DNA from: Paenibacillus turicensis
Lineage (GTDB): Bacteria; Bacillota; Bacilli; Paenibacillales; Paenibacillaceae
NCBI RefSeq assembly: GCF_017873435.1
Contig: NZ_JAGGKG010000005.1
Location: 124,001 to 188,000 of the forward strand
Direction of reading: 5' to 3'
DNA: 64,000 bases
Of the stretch, positions 56,534 through 64,000 are shown in pieces. The notes beneath the pieces were generated by a model, which saw only the letters and a list, made by a program, of their open reading frames with translations, did no database searches and was not told the origin of the DNA. Numbering within the stretch: position 1 is the stretch's first letter; every line of letters begins with the position of its first letter. A program made the position numbers and the translations under genes.

Positions 56534-56666
56534 ATGTCGGGGCCGACAAGTTTTGAGGAAAGGGGCTGATTTTAAAATGTTTTCAACAAGTGAGGTGGTC
56601 TCCGTTTAATTACGGAGATCCCAGTTAATGAAATAAGGGGCCAACAAGGGTCCCTTATTTTTATAA
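56534..56666 (+). ncRNA. Candidate structured small RNA with its own terminator
   Basis: In the 440-base gap between rarA (minus) and a small plus-strand gene. Three successive hairpins can form on the plus strand: GTCG-gggc-CGAC (56535-56546), GGTCTCCGT/ACGGAGATCC (about 56597-56621) and a terminator ATAAGGGGCC/GGTCCCTTAT with TTTTT (about 56633-56662). No ORF explains the terminator, so an independent RNA of about 130 bases is likely. In B. subtilis the 6S-1 RNA gene lies in this general neighbourhood, near aspS/yrvM, but I see no clear 6S sequence and do not assign a family. Confidence 0.5.
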
Positions 56667-56838
56667 AAAGCGCGAATATCAATTCCTCATATCTAACAAT
56701 GAGAATAGAGTCATTTTTTCTTTTTGGAAGATGTAGGTAATGTTGATGTGGATAAATGTGTGTAACCTATGCTATAGTAGGAATTATAAAAATAAACGCA
56801 AAACAGATGTACAAATTAACGAAAGGGGGAGTTACGAC

Positions 56839-56973
56839 ATGCCAACTTATTTGATGACGCTGTCAACACGAAGACAACAAATTGAGGAGGATTTTGATCG
56901 TGAACTACAAAAACGGGAGAGAAGTGCTTCCCCCCCGATTATTAGAGGAGCTTCAGCAATATATTCAGGGTGA
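56839..56973 (+). CDS. Small protein overlapping the Mor-like gene
   Basis: A 44-residue ORF (MPTYLMTLSTRRQQIEEDFD at the start) with GAAAGGGGGAG seven bases upstream of ATG 56839, a better site than many confirmed genes nearby. Its 3' half overlaps the next gene in another frame by 74 bases. The GAGGAGG of the next gene lies inside it, so it may serve as a translated leader coupling expression. The sequence resembles nothing I know. The frame is open upstream to 56740 but without a ribosome site there. Confidence 0.5.
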   Translation: MPTYLMTLSTRRQQIEEDFDRELQKRERSASPPIIRGASAIYSG

Positions 56974-57205
56974 ATTACTTTATATTCCTAAACAAGAACA
57001 AGCGCGTACACCTTGGGGAGAACTCAGTGGCTCTCGCCTAAGTCTAAATATTCGTAATCAGGAAATTTATGATGACTATTGCAATGGGCAATCTGTCAAA
57101 GTATTAGCTACAAGCTATCATCTTTCAGAAGAAAGTATTCGTAAAATCATTTCCAAAATGCGTGACTGTGAAGCAACAGTAGCTCTAGCCTATACTCACG
57201 CTTGA
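56900..57205 (+). CDS. CD3324/Mor transcription activator-like DNA-binding protein
   Basis: A 101-residue protein of the small Mor-like group found in Bacillota. VNYKNGREVLPPRLLEELQQ followed by YIQGELLYIPK is the family hallmark. A helix-turn-helix follows (IYDDYCNGQSVKVLATSYHL, SEESIRKIISKM). The target is unknown. The start is GTG 56900, nine bases after GAGGAGG. It lies after a small overlapping ORF and ends at a strong terminator. Confidence 0.8.
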   Translation: MNYKNGREVLPPRLLEELQQYIQGELLYIPKQEQARTPWGELSGSRLSLNIRNQEIYDDYCNGQSVKVLATSYHLSEESIRKIISKMRDCEATVALAYTHA

Positions 57206-57228
57206 CTATTAAATATGAAAATTAAACA

Positions 57229-57267
57229 AAAGGGATAGACTTACACTACAAAGTCTAATCCCTTTTT
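57229..57267. terminator. Terminator between Mor-like and HelD genes
   Basis: Stem AAAAGGGAT-AGACTT / AAGTCTAATCCCTTTT with T runs on both strands, between convergent genes. Confidence 0.82.
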
Positions 57268-57316
57268 TACATTTAATCCACCTTTTAAACTCAAGGTCTA
57301 GCTATATTATTTATTT

Positions 57317-59437
57317 TTAAGCAGGAATATGAACGTAGCTTGGCACTTGTTTCCCATGTAATATCCACAACTCATGTAGTGCGCGTGTACAACCAACGTA
57401 TAAAAGCTTGGCATCCTGCTCACTATAATGTGCTGTGTCTACATCTGTCACAATGACCGCATCAAACTCCAGTCCTTTAGACAAATAAACAGGTAAGACA
57501 GAAATCCCTCCGCGATATTCACCACGGTCTCCATCAATCAAGTTAACCTCAATTCTAGAGTCAATGAGGAATGAATATAAGCTTCTTGCTTCTGCTAAAG
57601 TTCTTGTTAAAATTGCGGCAGTGCGATAGTCACCTGACATTAACTGCTGTAGATTTGCTAACACTTGGGCTTGAACAGCCTTAACCTCAATTGGCTTTAA
57701 TAACACTGGATTCCCACTCCGGAAAACTGGAATGGCAAGTAAATCGGTTTTCACCCCAGATTGTAAAATATGATTTCCATAATCAATGATTTCCATCGTG
57801 GAGCGATAGCTACGTTTCAAGGCAAAATAAGAGGTTTCTTCTGGCTGAAATAAGCTGCTCATTTCTTCCCACGACTGTATCCCTTTATAGTAATGAATCC
57901 CTTGCGAAAGATCACCAAGAATCGTAAACGAATGTCCCTTCACAAATTGATCTAACACTGCAATCTGAAACGGAGAAAAATCCTGTGCTTCATCGATAAC
58001 GATATGGTCAAAGGTTTGGGCACTTGTTATCTCATTTAGCTTTGTATACAAATGAAGCATTGGCGCAAGGTCTTCTTCCTTAATGACGTTCCCTTTTAGA
58101 TTCCCTTGCGTTTGCTTCCATATTTCCGCTGGAATTCCTGACTTTAGCTGTGGTAAGCCAAGCTTAACTCCTTTTTTCACTCCAAATAACTCCTGATAGA
58201 TCGCTAACGGTGTAAGCTCTGGCCATTTTTTTGCATAGGCCTTCTCACGTTGCTGCGCTTTTTTCTTGCGCTCCTTTAGTTCATTAGCAGACATCGATTT
58301 TTTAAGCTCCATCTCAATCCAGCGATGAATACGAGCTAACACACGCTCCTTGCGTTTGGCAATCGGGTAATGACGATATTCCCCTTCAAACCAAGCTACA
58401 ATCTCCTCATAACTTAATACAGCACCATCCCAAGGCTCAAATGAGAGCTTCGGTACACATAACGTATCTAGGGATACAATAGCTTCATCTATTAGGTTTT
58501 TAAACTGTATTGAGCCTTTAAATCGTCCTGATAGTTGCTCATCACCACGTTCGTGCTTAACATGATTTTGATCAAACCAGTTCGTCCATACCGAGGAATC
58601 ATCTACTGCCACCTCATCTAGCTCCAGCAATTGTGAGGCCCAATCCATAAATGTACCTTGACCAATATCACCAACACCTAGTTCAGGCAGGACCTCAGAA
58701 ATATAATCAATAAACATCATATTTGGTGCAAAAATCATCATTTTTTCGGCTGACATCTGTTCCTTATATTGATATAGCAAAAAGGCTAGCCGGTGAAGCG
58801 CTACTGTTGTTTTCCCACTTCCCGCTACACCTTGAATAATTAGAGCTGCATTACGTGGTCCACGAATAATTAAATCCTGCTCCGCTTGAATCGTCGATAC
58901 AATATCCCGTAAGCGATTATCCTTGTTTTCTCCTAAACGATATACCAAAAATTCATCAGATACCGCAGGCGCCTCACTGTCTCGGTTAAAGGTGTCTGCA
59001 ATACGCTCCAATTCACCCTTACGCACAATGATGTTACGCTTTAAGTGAACTGAACCGTTTATTTCACCCTCTGGAGCTTCGTAACTAGCCACCTCTCCCC
59101 CTGTAAAGGAATAAAACAAGCTAGCTAGTGGAGCACGCCAATCTAACACTAATGGCTGGTTGCTCTGAGGATCGTTTACGCCTCTCTTTCCGATATAATA
59201 AGGATGTAAGCCTTCACGATCTGTTTCAAAATCCAATCGCCCAAAATAAGGCTCCTTGGCTGATAGCTCTAGCTGCTTCATCTGCTGCTGTCGCATATCC
59301 TCCAATACTTGCTGGGTAAAATCTGAACCCGTATATTCGGGTATGCTACGTAGTGAAGATAGCTGTGTATCCATCATCTCCATCGTCTGCGTAAGCTTCT
59401 CTTTTTCTTCTTGATAGGCACTTTGAAAATCTGCCAC
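57317..59437 (-). CDS. helD: HelD-like UvrD-family helicase (RNA polymerase recycling type)
   Basis: A 706-residue superfamily 1 ATPase. The N-terminal coiled coil (residues 1-55, FQSAYQEEKEKLTQTMEMMD) is typical of HelD, whose long arm enters RNA polymerase and frees stalled complexes in B. subtilis. The ATPase motifs are GVAGSGKTTVALHRLAFLLY, IDEAQDFSPFQ, GDLSQGI, LKRSYRST and the C-terminal VYLSKGLEFDAVIV and YVGCTRALHELWI. It is somewhat shorter than B. subtilis HelD (about 774). Start ATG with GGAGGTAAC upstream. It could also be a DNA-acting helicase IV relative. Confidence 0.88.
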   Translation of the reverse strand: MADFQSAYQEEKEKLTQTMEMMDTQLSSLRSIPEYTGSDFTQQVLEDMRQQQMKQLELSAKEPYFGRLDFETDREGLHPYYIGKRGVNDPQSNQPLVLDWRAPLASLFYSFTGGEVASYEAPEGEINGSVHLKRNIIVRKGELERIADTFNRDSEAPAVSDEFLVYRLGENKDNRLRDIVSTIQAEQDLIIRGPRNAALIIQGVAGSGKTTVALHRLAFLLYQYKEQMSAEKMMIFAPNMMFIDYISEVLPELGVGDIGQGTFMDWASQLLELDEVAVDDSSVWTNWFDQNHVKHERGDEQLSGRFKGSIQFKNLIDEAIVSLDTLCVPKLSFEPWDGAVLSYEEIVAWFEGEYRHYPIAKRKERVLARIHRWIEMELKKSMSANELKERKKKAQQREKAYAKKWPELTPLAIYQELFGVKKGVKLGLPQLKSGIPAEIWKQTQGNLKGNVIKEEDLAPMLHLYTKLNEITSAQTFDHIVIDEAQDFSPFQIAVLDQFVKGHSFTILGDLSQGIHYYKGIQSWEEMSSLFQPEETSYFALKRSYRSTMEIIDYGNHILQSGVKTDLLAIPVFRSGNPVLLKPIEVKAVQAQVLANLQQLMSGDYRTAAILTRTLAEARSLYSFLIDSRIEVNLIDGDRGEYRGGISVLPVYLSKGLEFDAVIVTDVDTAHYSEQDAKLLYVGCTRALHELWILHGKQVPSYVHIPA

Positions 59438-59563
59438 TTTCAGTTACCTCCTAAGGTTTATTCCTTCCATATACGTACAGTATAAAAGCAAAAGGAACTC
59501 CATTATACACCTTGGGTTTGTTAAGCGCAAAGCTTTTAAGTAGAAAATAAAAGTGTTGAATAC

Positions 59564-59959
59564 TTAGTCACTTATAAGCCAAGTTTTAGCAATCTCTGGA
59601 TCATCATAATATTGAATGGGGACCAAAAATGAATAGTTCTGTTTCCTTAACATTTTACGAAAACGCCACTTATCCCAGAAGGACAACCCTACTATCGCAA
59701 TTTTTTTCGAGTGATTTTGTAAGTAAATCATGTTCTCAAGGAACTTGTTTAAGACAGCATTCGTCAACTTTGTTTTGTAAAAATCAACCCAAATATTTAA
59801 GAGGCGGTTTTGGCTTGATATAAATTCCTCTTCATCTTTCATTAATTTAAACAACGAATCCTCATTTTCGTAAAAGCTCCCATATTTCAAGCAATGTAAT
59901 TCCCCACCTTTGTAATAGTAAGGAAATAAAGAACCTCCTGGTGATTTCATACTAGACAT
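59564..59959 (-). CDS. Uncharacterized 131-residue protein
   Basis: A soluble protein I cannot assign to a named family. Visible features are FPYYYKGGELHCLKYGSFYE near the N-terminus, an alternating strand/helix pattern with NIWVDFYKTKLTNAVLNKFL and KKIAIVGLSFWDKWRFRKML, and a C-terminal YYDDPEIAKTWLI. The layout (strand, helix, IAIVG strand, helix, final helix) hints at a STAS/SpoIIAA-like small alpha/beta fold. Start ATG with AAGGAGGGG upstream supports it as a real gene. No operon partners. Confidence 0.7.
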   Translation of the reverse strand: MSSMKSPGGSLFPYYYKGGELHCLKYGSFYENEDSLFKLMKDEEEFISSQNRLLNIWVDFYKTKLTNAVLNKFLENMIYLQNHSKKIAIVGLSFWDKWRFRKMLRKQNYSFLVPIQYYDDPEIAKTWLISD

Positions 59960-60065
59960 CGTTCACCCCTCCTTAAAAACTATATAGTGAATATAATTCG
60001 CCGCTTAATTTTTGTTCCCTTTTGTTATTTCAGTCTTTAAGCTTAGTAATTTGGATTTATTAAAT

Positions 60066-60122
60066 AAAAAACCGCTTATGAAAAACTGAGTGCTAAGTCA
60101 GTTCACTTCATAAGCGGTTTTA
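60066..60122 (-). terminator. Terminator of tcdA
   Basis: A perfect 15-bp stem AAAACCGCTTATGAA / TTCATAAGCGGTTTT with a 25-base loop that holds a second small hairpin (AACTGAGT/AGTCAGTT). Minus-strand T run follows. It lies eight bases after the tcdA stop. Confidence 0.88.
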
Positions 60123-60129
60123 TGTTCTT

Positions 60130-60873
60130 TTATTTTTTTGCCAACAAATCACGTACAGCCACACTTGTCATAATCAAACCCACCGTAGGCGGAACAAAGG
60201 AAATGCTCGCAGGAGGTTGCTTTGCCTTACGAATCTCAGGGGCATTCGGAGACACAATTTTTTCAGTCACATCTACTCTAGGCTTAACAGGCTTTTCAGT
60301 AGAGAAAACGACCTGAACACCTTTTTTAACGCCGAGATCCCGTAGCTTGCCACGAATGACTCGTGCCATCGGGTCCATATGGGTTTTAGAGATATCTGCG
60401 ACCTCAAATTTAGTAGGGTCCATCCGATTTGCCGCACCCATACTTGAAATCATCGGAATCCCACGCTTGCGACATTCCATAATGAGATGCACCTTGTAAA
60501 TAATGGTGTCAGATGCATCTAACACATAATCAAGGTCATATTGGAACAACTGCTCATACGTTTCTTCCGTATAAAACATATTAAGCGCAATCGTTTCGCA
60601 CTCTGGATTGATTAGCTTTACACGCTCACACATTAAGTCCGTTTTCTTTTGCCCCACTGTGGAGGTTAAGGCGTGAATTTGACGGTTCACATTCGTGATA
60701 TCTACAACGTCTTTATCAATCAAAATAATACGTCCTACACCCGCACGAGCGAGGGATTCAACCGCAATTGAACCCACTCCACCAATGCCAAGCACTGCAA
60801 CGGTACTATTTTTTAAAATTTCAAGTCCTTCTTGCCCAATGGCAAGCTCTGTTCGTGAAAATTGATTCAGCAT
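60130..60873 (-). CDS. tcdA: tRNA threonylcarbamoyladenosine dehydratase TcdA (YrvM)
   Basis: A 247-residue E1/MoeB-like ATPase that cyclises t6A37 of tRNA to ct6A. Rossmann loop VLGIGGVGSIAVESLARAGV, ATP-binding NVNRQIHAL, and the DASDTIIYKVHLI segment are present. The cysteine-rich zinc site of MoeB is lacking, as expected for TcdA. It follows aspS by 33 bases on the same strand and matches the B. subtilis aspS-yrvM order. Confidence 0.94.
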   Translation of the reverse strand: MLNQFSRTELAIGQEGLEILKNSTVAVLGIGGVGSIAVESLARAGVGRIILIDKDVVDITNVNRQIHALTSTVGQKKTDLMCERVKLINPECETIALNMFYTEETYEQLFQYDLDYVLDASDTIIYKVHLIMECRKRGIPMISSMGAANRMDPTKFEVADISKTHMDPMARVIRGKLRDLGVKKGVQVVFSTEKPVKPRVDVTEKIVSPNAPEIRKAKQPPASISFVPPTVGLIMTSVAVRDLLAKK

Positions 60874-60906
60874 TTCGAGGTAACTCCTCCTCTATATTAT
60901 GAGGGA

Positions 60907-62685
60907 TTAATTTTTAACTGGTTCTGGTTTTTTAGCCACTTTAATATGAAGCTGCTCCAATTGACCTTTATCCACTTCGGATGGTGCATTCATAAGCAAG
61001 TCGGTTGCACTTGCTGTTTTAGGGAATGCAATCGTTTCACGCAAGTTAGTTACACCTGCTAACAACATCACCAAACGATCCAAACCAAACGCCATACCAC
61101 CATGTGGAGGTGTACCATATTCAAACGCATCTAACAAATATCCAAATTTGTCTTGCGCTTCTTCTGGAGATAAACCAATCGCCGCGAACATTTTTTCCTG
61201 CACATCACGTTTGTAAATACGCATAGAACCACCACCAACCTCATATCCATTCAGAACAAGGTCATAGGCTTGTGCAAGAATTTGCCCTGGATCAGTGTCA
61301 AACAACGCTGCATCTTCATCACGAGGACGTGTAAATGGATGGTGAAGTGCTACATAACGTTTTTGATCCTCATCCCACTCAAGCAATGGGAAATCAACAA
61401 CCCACGCAAATTTAAATTCATTTTCGTTAATTAAGCCAAGCTGACGTCCGATTTTTAGACGCAAGTTACCAAGCACATCTGCTACTACTTTTTTGTTATC
61501 TGCGGAGAACAAGAGCAAGTCGCCTTCTTCTGCACCAGTACGTTCTTTTAGCGCTGCGATTTCCTCTTCGTTAAAGAACTTCACGATTGGACCACGGAAT
61601 TCGCCTTCCTTCACTTGAATCCAAGCCAAACCTTTAGCGCCATAGCGAGCAGCAAATGGACCTAAGTCATCAATTTCCTTACGGCTCCATGTTCCACAGC
61701 CTTTAGCATTCAATACCTTAACTTCTCCACCCTTTTCGATGACAGAAGCAAATACTTTAACACCACTTGTTGCTACGATGTCATTGACTTCAATAAGCTC
61801 TAAGCCAAAACGTAAATCTGGTTTATCTGAACCATATTTGTTCATTGCCTCTGCATACGTTAAGCGTTGGAATGGCGTTGAAACTTCAATGCCTTTTGTT
61901 TCTTTAAAGACACGAGATACCAATTGCTCCATCATGGATAACAATTCATCTTGGGTTAAAAATGATGTTTCAATATCCACTTGCGTAAATTCAGGCTGAC
62001 GGTCCGCACGCAAATCCTCATCACGGAAGCAACGTGCGATTTGATAATAACGTTCGATTCCACTGACCATTAGCAACTGCTTATACAATTGTGGAGATTG
62101 TGGAAGTGCAAAAAATTCGCCTTCATGCACACGACTTGGTACTAAGTAGTCACGTGCACCTTCTGGGGAGCTTTTTGTTAAAATTGGTGTTTCAACATCA
62201 ATAAAGCCTTGCTCATCTAAGAAATCGCGGAATACTTTAGACGCTTTAGAGCGAAGTGCTAGTGTACGTTGCATTTCAGGACGACGCAAATCTAAATAAC
62301 GATATTTTAAACGTAAAGATTCATCTACCTCAATGCCATCCTCAATGAAAAATGGTGGTGTTTTTGCCGCGTTTAACACATCAATTTCAGTAACACGAAC
62401 TTCAAGCTCACCTGTTGGCAAGTTAGGATTCACCGTTTCAGCATCACGTTTTACGACTTCACCTTTTACCGCGATGACATATTCACTACGAACCTTGTCA
62501 GCGATACCAAGCGCATCACCAGAATAAGCTGGGTTAAAGACAACCTGCACTAAGCCACTGCGATCACGCAAATCAATAAACAATACTCCACCTAAGTCAC
62601 GGCGAGTTTGTACCCATCCATTTAATACTACAGTTTGTCCAATATGTTCGGCAGTAATTGTACCGCAACTATGTGTTCGTTTCAT
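60907..62685 (-). CDS. aspS: Aspartyl-tRNA synthetase AspS
   Basis: A 592-residue class IIb synthetase. An N-terminal OB fold ([20 protein letters not shown]) binds the anticodon. The catalytic domain has motif 1 ([15 protein letters not shown]), motif 2 ([21 protein letters not shown]) and motif 3 ([13 protein letters not shown]). The GAD insertion of bacterial AspRS is at about 290-420. Start ATG with AAGGAGAG upstream. The C-terminus ends [14 protein letters not shown]. Second in the hisS-aspS-tcdA order. Confidence 0.97.
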   Translation of the reverse strand: MKRTHSCGTITAEHIGQTVVLNGWVQTRRDLGGVLFIDLRDRSGLVQVVFNPAYSGDALGIADKVRSEYVIAVKGEVVKRDAETVNPNLPTGELEVRVTEIDVLNAAKTPPFFIEDGIEVDESLRLKYRYLDLRRPEMQRTLALRSKASKVFRDFLDEQGFIDVETPILTKSSPEGARDYLVPSRVHEGEFFALPQSPQLYKQLLMVSGIERYYQIARCFRDEDLRADRQPEFTQVDIETSFLTQDELLSMMEQLVSRVFKETKGIEVSTPFQRLTYAEAMNKYGSDKPDLRFGLELIEVNDIVATSGVKVFASVIEKGGEVKVLNAKGCGTWSRKEIDDLGPFAARYGAKGLAWIQVKEGEFRGPIVKFFNEEEIAALKERTGAEEGDLLLFSADNKKVVADVLGNLRLKIGRQLGLINENEFKFAWVVDFPLLEWDEDQKRYVALHHPFTRPRDEDAALFDTDPGQILAQAYDLVLNGYEVGGGSMRIYKRDVQEKMFAAIGLSPEEAQDKFGYLLDAFEYGTPPHGGMAFGLDRLVMLLAGVTNLRETIAFPKTASATDLLMNAPSEVDKGQLEQLHIKVAKKPEPVKN

Positions 62686-62729
62686 GTAATTCTCTCCTTA
62701 ATATATGTTTGGTTGTTAGGCTCTATTTA

Positions 62730-62912
62730 AAATTTAGCACTTGACAATGTCTGGAGGGTGGTAGCTACGATCCAGAGCGTTCTTGCGATTGTTGTTAAAA
62801 TCATATTCCTTTTATTGAAGTAATTTTATGGATGGAATTTGATTTTAAGAGACAACCTTCAGAATCCCTCTGTCTCTTCGCTAGTTTGGGTTGGTTGTCA
62901 AGCAATAATTTC
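62730..62912. repeat. Palindromic repeat, copy B (about 183 bp)
   Basis: Fills most of the 276-base gap between aspS and hisS. The ends CACTTGACAA (62739-62748) and TTGTCAAGCA (62895-62904) are inverted, with weaker symmetry continuing outward (AATTTAG / ATAATTTC). The core (62785-62809, CGATTGTTGTTAAAATCA) and the left-arm block (minus strand CTAGCGAAGAGACAGAGG, 62884-62867) match copy A, which carries the same blocks in the opposite orientation. No ORF. Confidence 0.78.
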
Positions 62913-62961
62913 AAGATCGAGCCGGTTTTTTAGCTCAAAAAAATCAAAACCTGACGCCTGC

Positions 62962-64000
62962 TTATTTTTGTTGTCCTAGCTCCTGAACAAGCTCAGCTAG
63001 TTTAACTGTACGTTGCTGTCCTGTTTCCATTGCTTTTAGGGCAATTTCACCACAACTTAGCTCATCATCACCAAGGATCGCAGTATATTTCGCCTTCATG
63101 CGGTCTGCGGATTTCATTTGAGCTTTCATCTTTCTGCCTAAATAATCGCGGTCTGCTGAAAATCCTGCTTGACGAAGCTTAAATAGCTGAGTATTCACTT
63201 CCGCTTCTGCAGCTTCACCTAATGCGATGAGGTATATATCTAACGGTTGCTCATTCGTAGCAGCTACCTGTTGTTTTTCCAGAATCAGCGCAATGCGCTC
63301 AAGTCCCAGTCCAAAACCAATCCCTGGCTGCTCAGGCCCACCAATTTCACTCACTAAGCCATTATAACGACCACCACCACCAACAGTAGCGACATTCCCT
63401 GTTTCATTCGCCTTATATTCAAATGCAGTAAACGTGTAGTAATCTAACCCTCTCACCAAGCGAGAATTAATGACATATTCTACACCCATGCTATTTAATA
63501 ACGACTTTACCTTCTCAAAGTGTGTGCTGCTTTCTTCGTCCAAGCTATCCAAAATAGATGGGGCATCCGTAAACTTATCTTGATCCACCTTACAATCAAG
63601 CACACGAAGTGGATTACGTTCAATGCGAGCTTGGCAATCCTTACACAATGTTTCTTTGATTGGATTGAGGAAACCTAACAGCTTTTCACGGTACACAGCG
63701 CGACTTGATGGGTTACCTACAGAGTTTAATTCTACCTTTACGCCTTCTAAGCCAAGATCACGGCAATATTGGTAGCCTAGTGCAATCACTTCAGCATCAA
63801 GACTAGGGTCGGCTGAACCAATCGCCTCTACGCCAAACTGATGGAATTGACGTTGACGACCTGCCTGAGGTTGCTCATAACGGAACATCGGTCCCATATA
63901 ATATAGCTTCGATATATCAGGGTCACCGTATAGCTTGTTTTCTACATAAGCACGAACAACACCAGCAGTGCCTTCCGGACGAAGCGTCATGCTCCGATCC
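62962..64000 (-). CDS. hisS: Histidyl-tRNA synthetase HisS, 5' end outside window
   Basis: A class II synthetase. The frame continues to the window edge (Asp-Arg-Ser-Met-Thr-Leu-Arg-Pro-Glu), so the first codons lie beyond base 64000; about 345 residues remain of some 420. Motif 2 (MFRYEQPQAGRQRQFHQFGVE), the HisA motif (SRLVRGLDYYTFTAFEY), and motif 3 (GFGLGLERIALIL) are present, with the C-terminal anticodon-binding domain from about residue 250 of the visible part. The expected T-box leader would be outside the window. Confidence 0.96.
   Translation of the reverse strand, partial: DRSMTLRPEGTAGVVRAYVENKLYGDPDISKLYYMGPMFRYEQPQAGRQRQFHQFGVEAIGSADPSLDAEVIALGYQYCRDLGLEGVKVELNSVGNPSSRAVYREKLLGFLNPIKETLCKDCQARIERNPLRVLDCKVDQDKFTDAPSILDSLDEESSTHFEKVKSLLNSMGVEYVINSRLVRGLDYYTFTAFEYKANETGNVATVGGGGRYNGLVSEIGGPEQPGIGFGLGLERIALILEKQQVAATNEQPLDIYLIALGEAAEAEVNTQLFKLRQAGFSADRDYLGRKMKAQMKSADRMKAKYTAILGDDELSCGEIALKAMETGQQRTVKLAELVQELGQQK

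Noticed and set aside
62686..62961. T-box leader for aspS between hisS and aspS
   Set aside because: No GGTGGTACCGCG-type sequence or matching terminator is present; the gap is filled by palindromic repeat copy B.

Overview
The window is a stretch of a low-GC Gram-positive (Bacillota, order Bacillales) chromosome. The main evidence is the gene order. Read right to left it gives hisS-aspS-tcdA(yrvM)-rarA(yrvN)-cymR/mnmA-iscS(yrvO)-yrrD-yrrI-alaS-ireB(yrzL)-ruvX(yrrK)-yrzB-mltG-trhP1/trhP2(yrrN/yrrO)-pbpI(yrrR), which is the Bacillus subtilis order with insertions and losses. Supporting signs are strong AGGAGG-type ribosome sites, frequent TTG/GTG starts, an alaS T-box and a SigD flagellar promoter. 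I would guess Brevibacillus or another Paenibacillaceae, but the sequence alone does not prove the genus. I saw no tRNA, rRNA or CRISPR array.

Layout. 1-8 kb: the 3' end of ilvD, a secreted SH3 protein, a polysaccharide deacetylase, penicillin-binding protein PbpI, and a chemotaxis receptor with a near-perfect SigD promoter. 8-21.5 kb: the conserved tRNA-modification, cell-wall and translation block (trhP2, trhP1, mltG, two DUF1292 genes, ruvX, ireB, alaS with T-box), then an exported multidomain protein, an AI-2E-type permease, yrrD and iscS. 21.6-31.5 kb: an accessory sugar locus. It has a ThuA-like protein, a carbohydrate ABC importer (two permeases and a binding lipoprotein) and a divergent GntR-type regulator followed by a cytoplasmic GH92 alpha-mannosidase. 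Matching palindromic operators and a cre site lie in the divergent promoter region. A 165-bp palindromic MITE-like element and a small tyrosine recombinase that has lost an expected catalytic arginine follow. 31.5-40.6 kb: a UspA-like protein, a complete seven-gene Mrp Na+/H+ antiporter operon, and three single genes.

40.7-50.3 kb: a strikingly AT-rich eight-gene minus-strand operon, the most unusual part of the window. In transcription order it encodes a nucleotidyltransferase with a possible sugar-binding tail, two ABC-2 permeases, an ABC ATPase, a StrB1-type amidinotransferase, a GlmS-like amidotransferase, a protein-kinase-fold phosphotransferase and a nucleoside-diphosphate-kinase-like protein. 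No NRPS, PKS or RiPP maturase is present. I read it as a candidate undescribed pathway for an exported guanidino-aminosugar or phosphorylated small molecule. A 19-codon ORF with a strong ribosome site sits inside it.

50.7-64 kb: an alpha/beta hydrolase, cymR, mnmA, a CPA1 antiporter broken by one in-frame amber codon, rarA, a candidate small RNA, a CD3324/Mor-like regulator, a HelD-type helicase, tcdA, aspS and the 3' part of hisS. In B. subtilis cymR, iscS and mnmA are contiguous. Here about 30 kb of accessory DNA separates iscS from cymR, and mnmA is inverted relative to cymR.

Three diverged copies of a 157-187 bp palindromic repeat (10.4, 52.2 and 62.7 kb) share an internal core, while their terminal arms have changed in step. 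They are unexplained by any gene.
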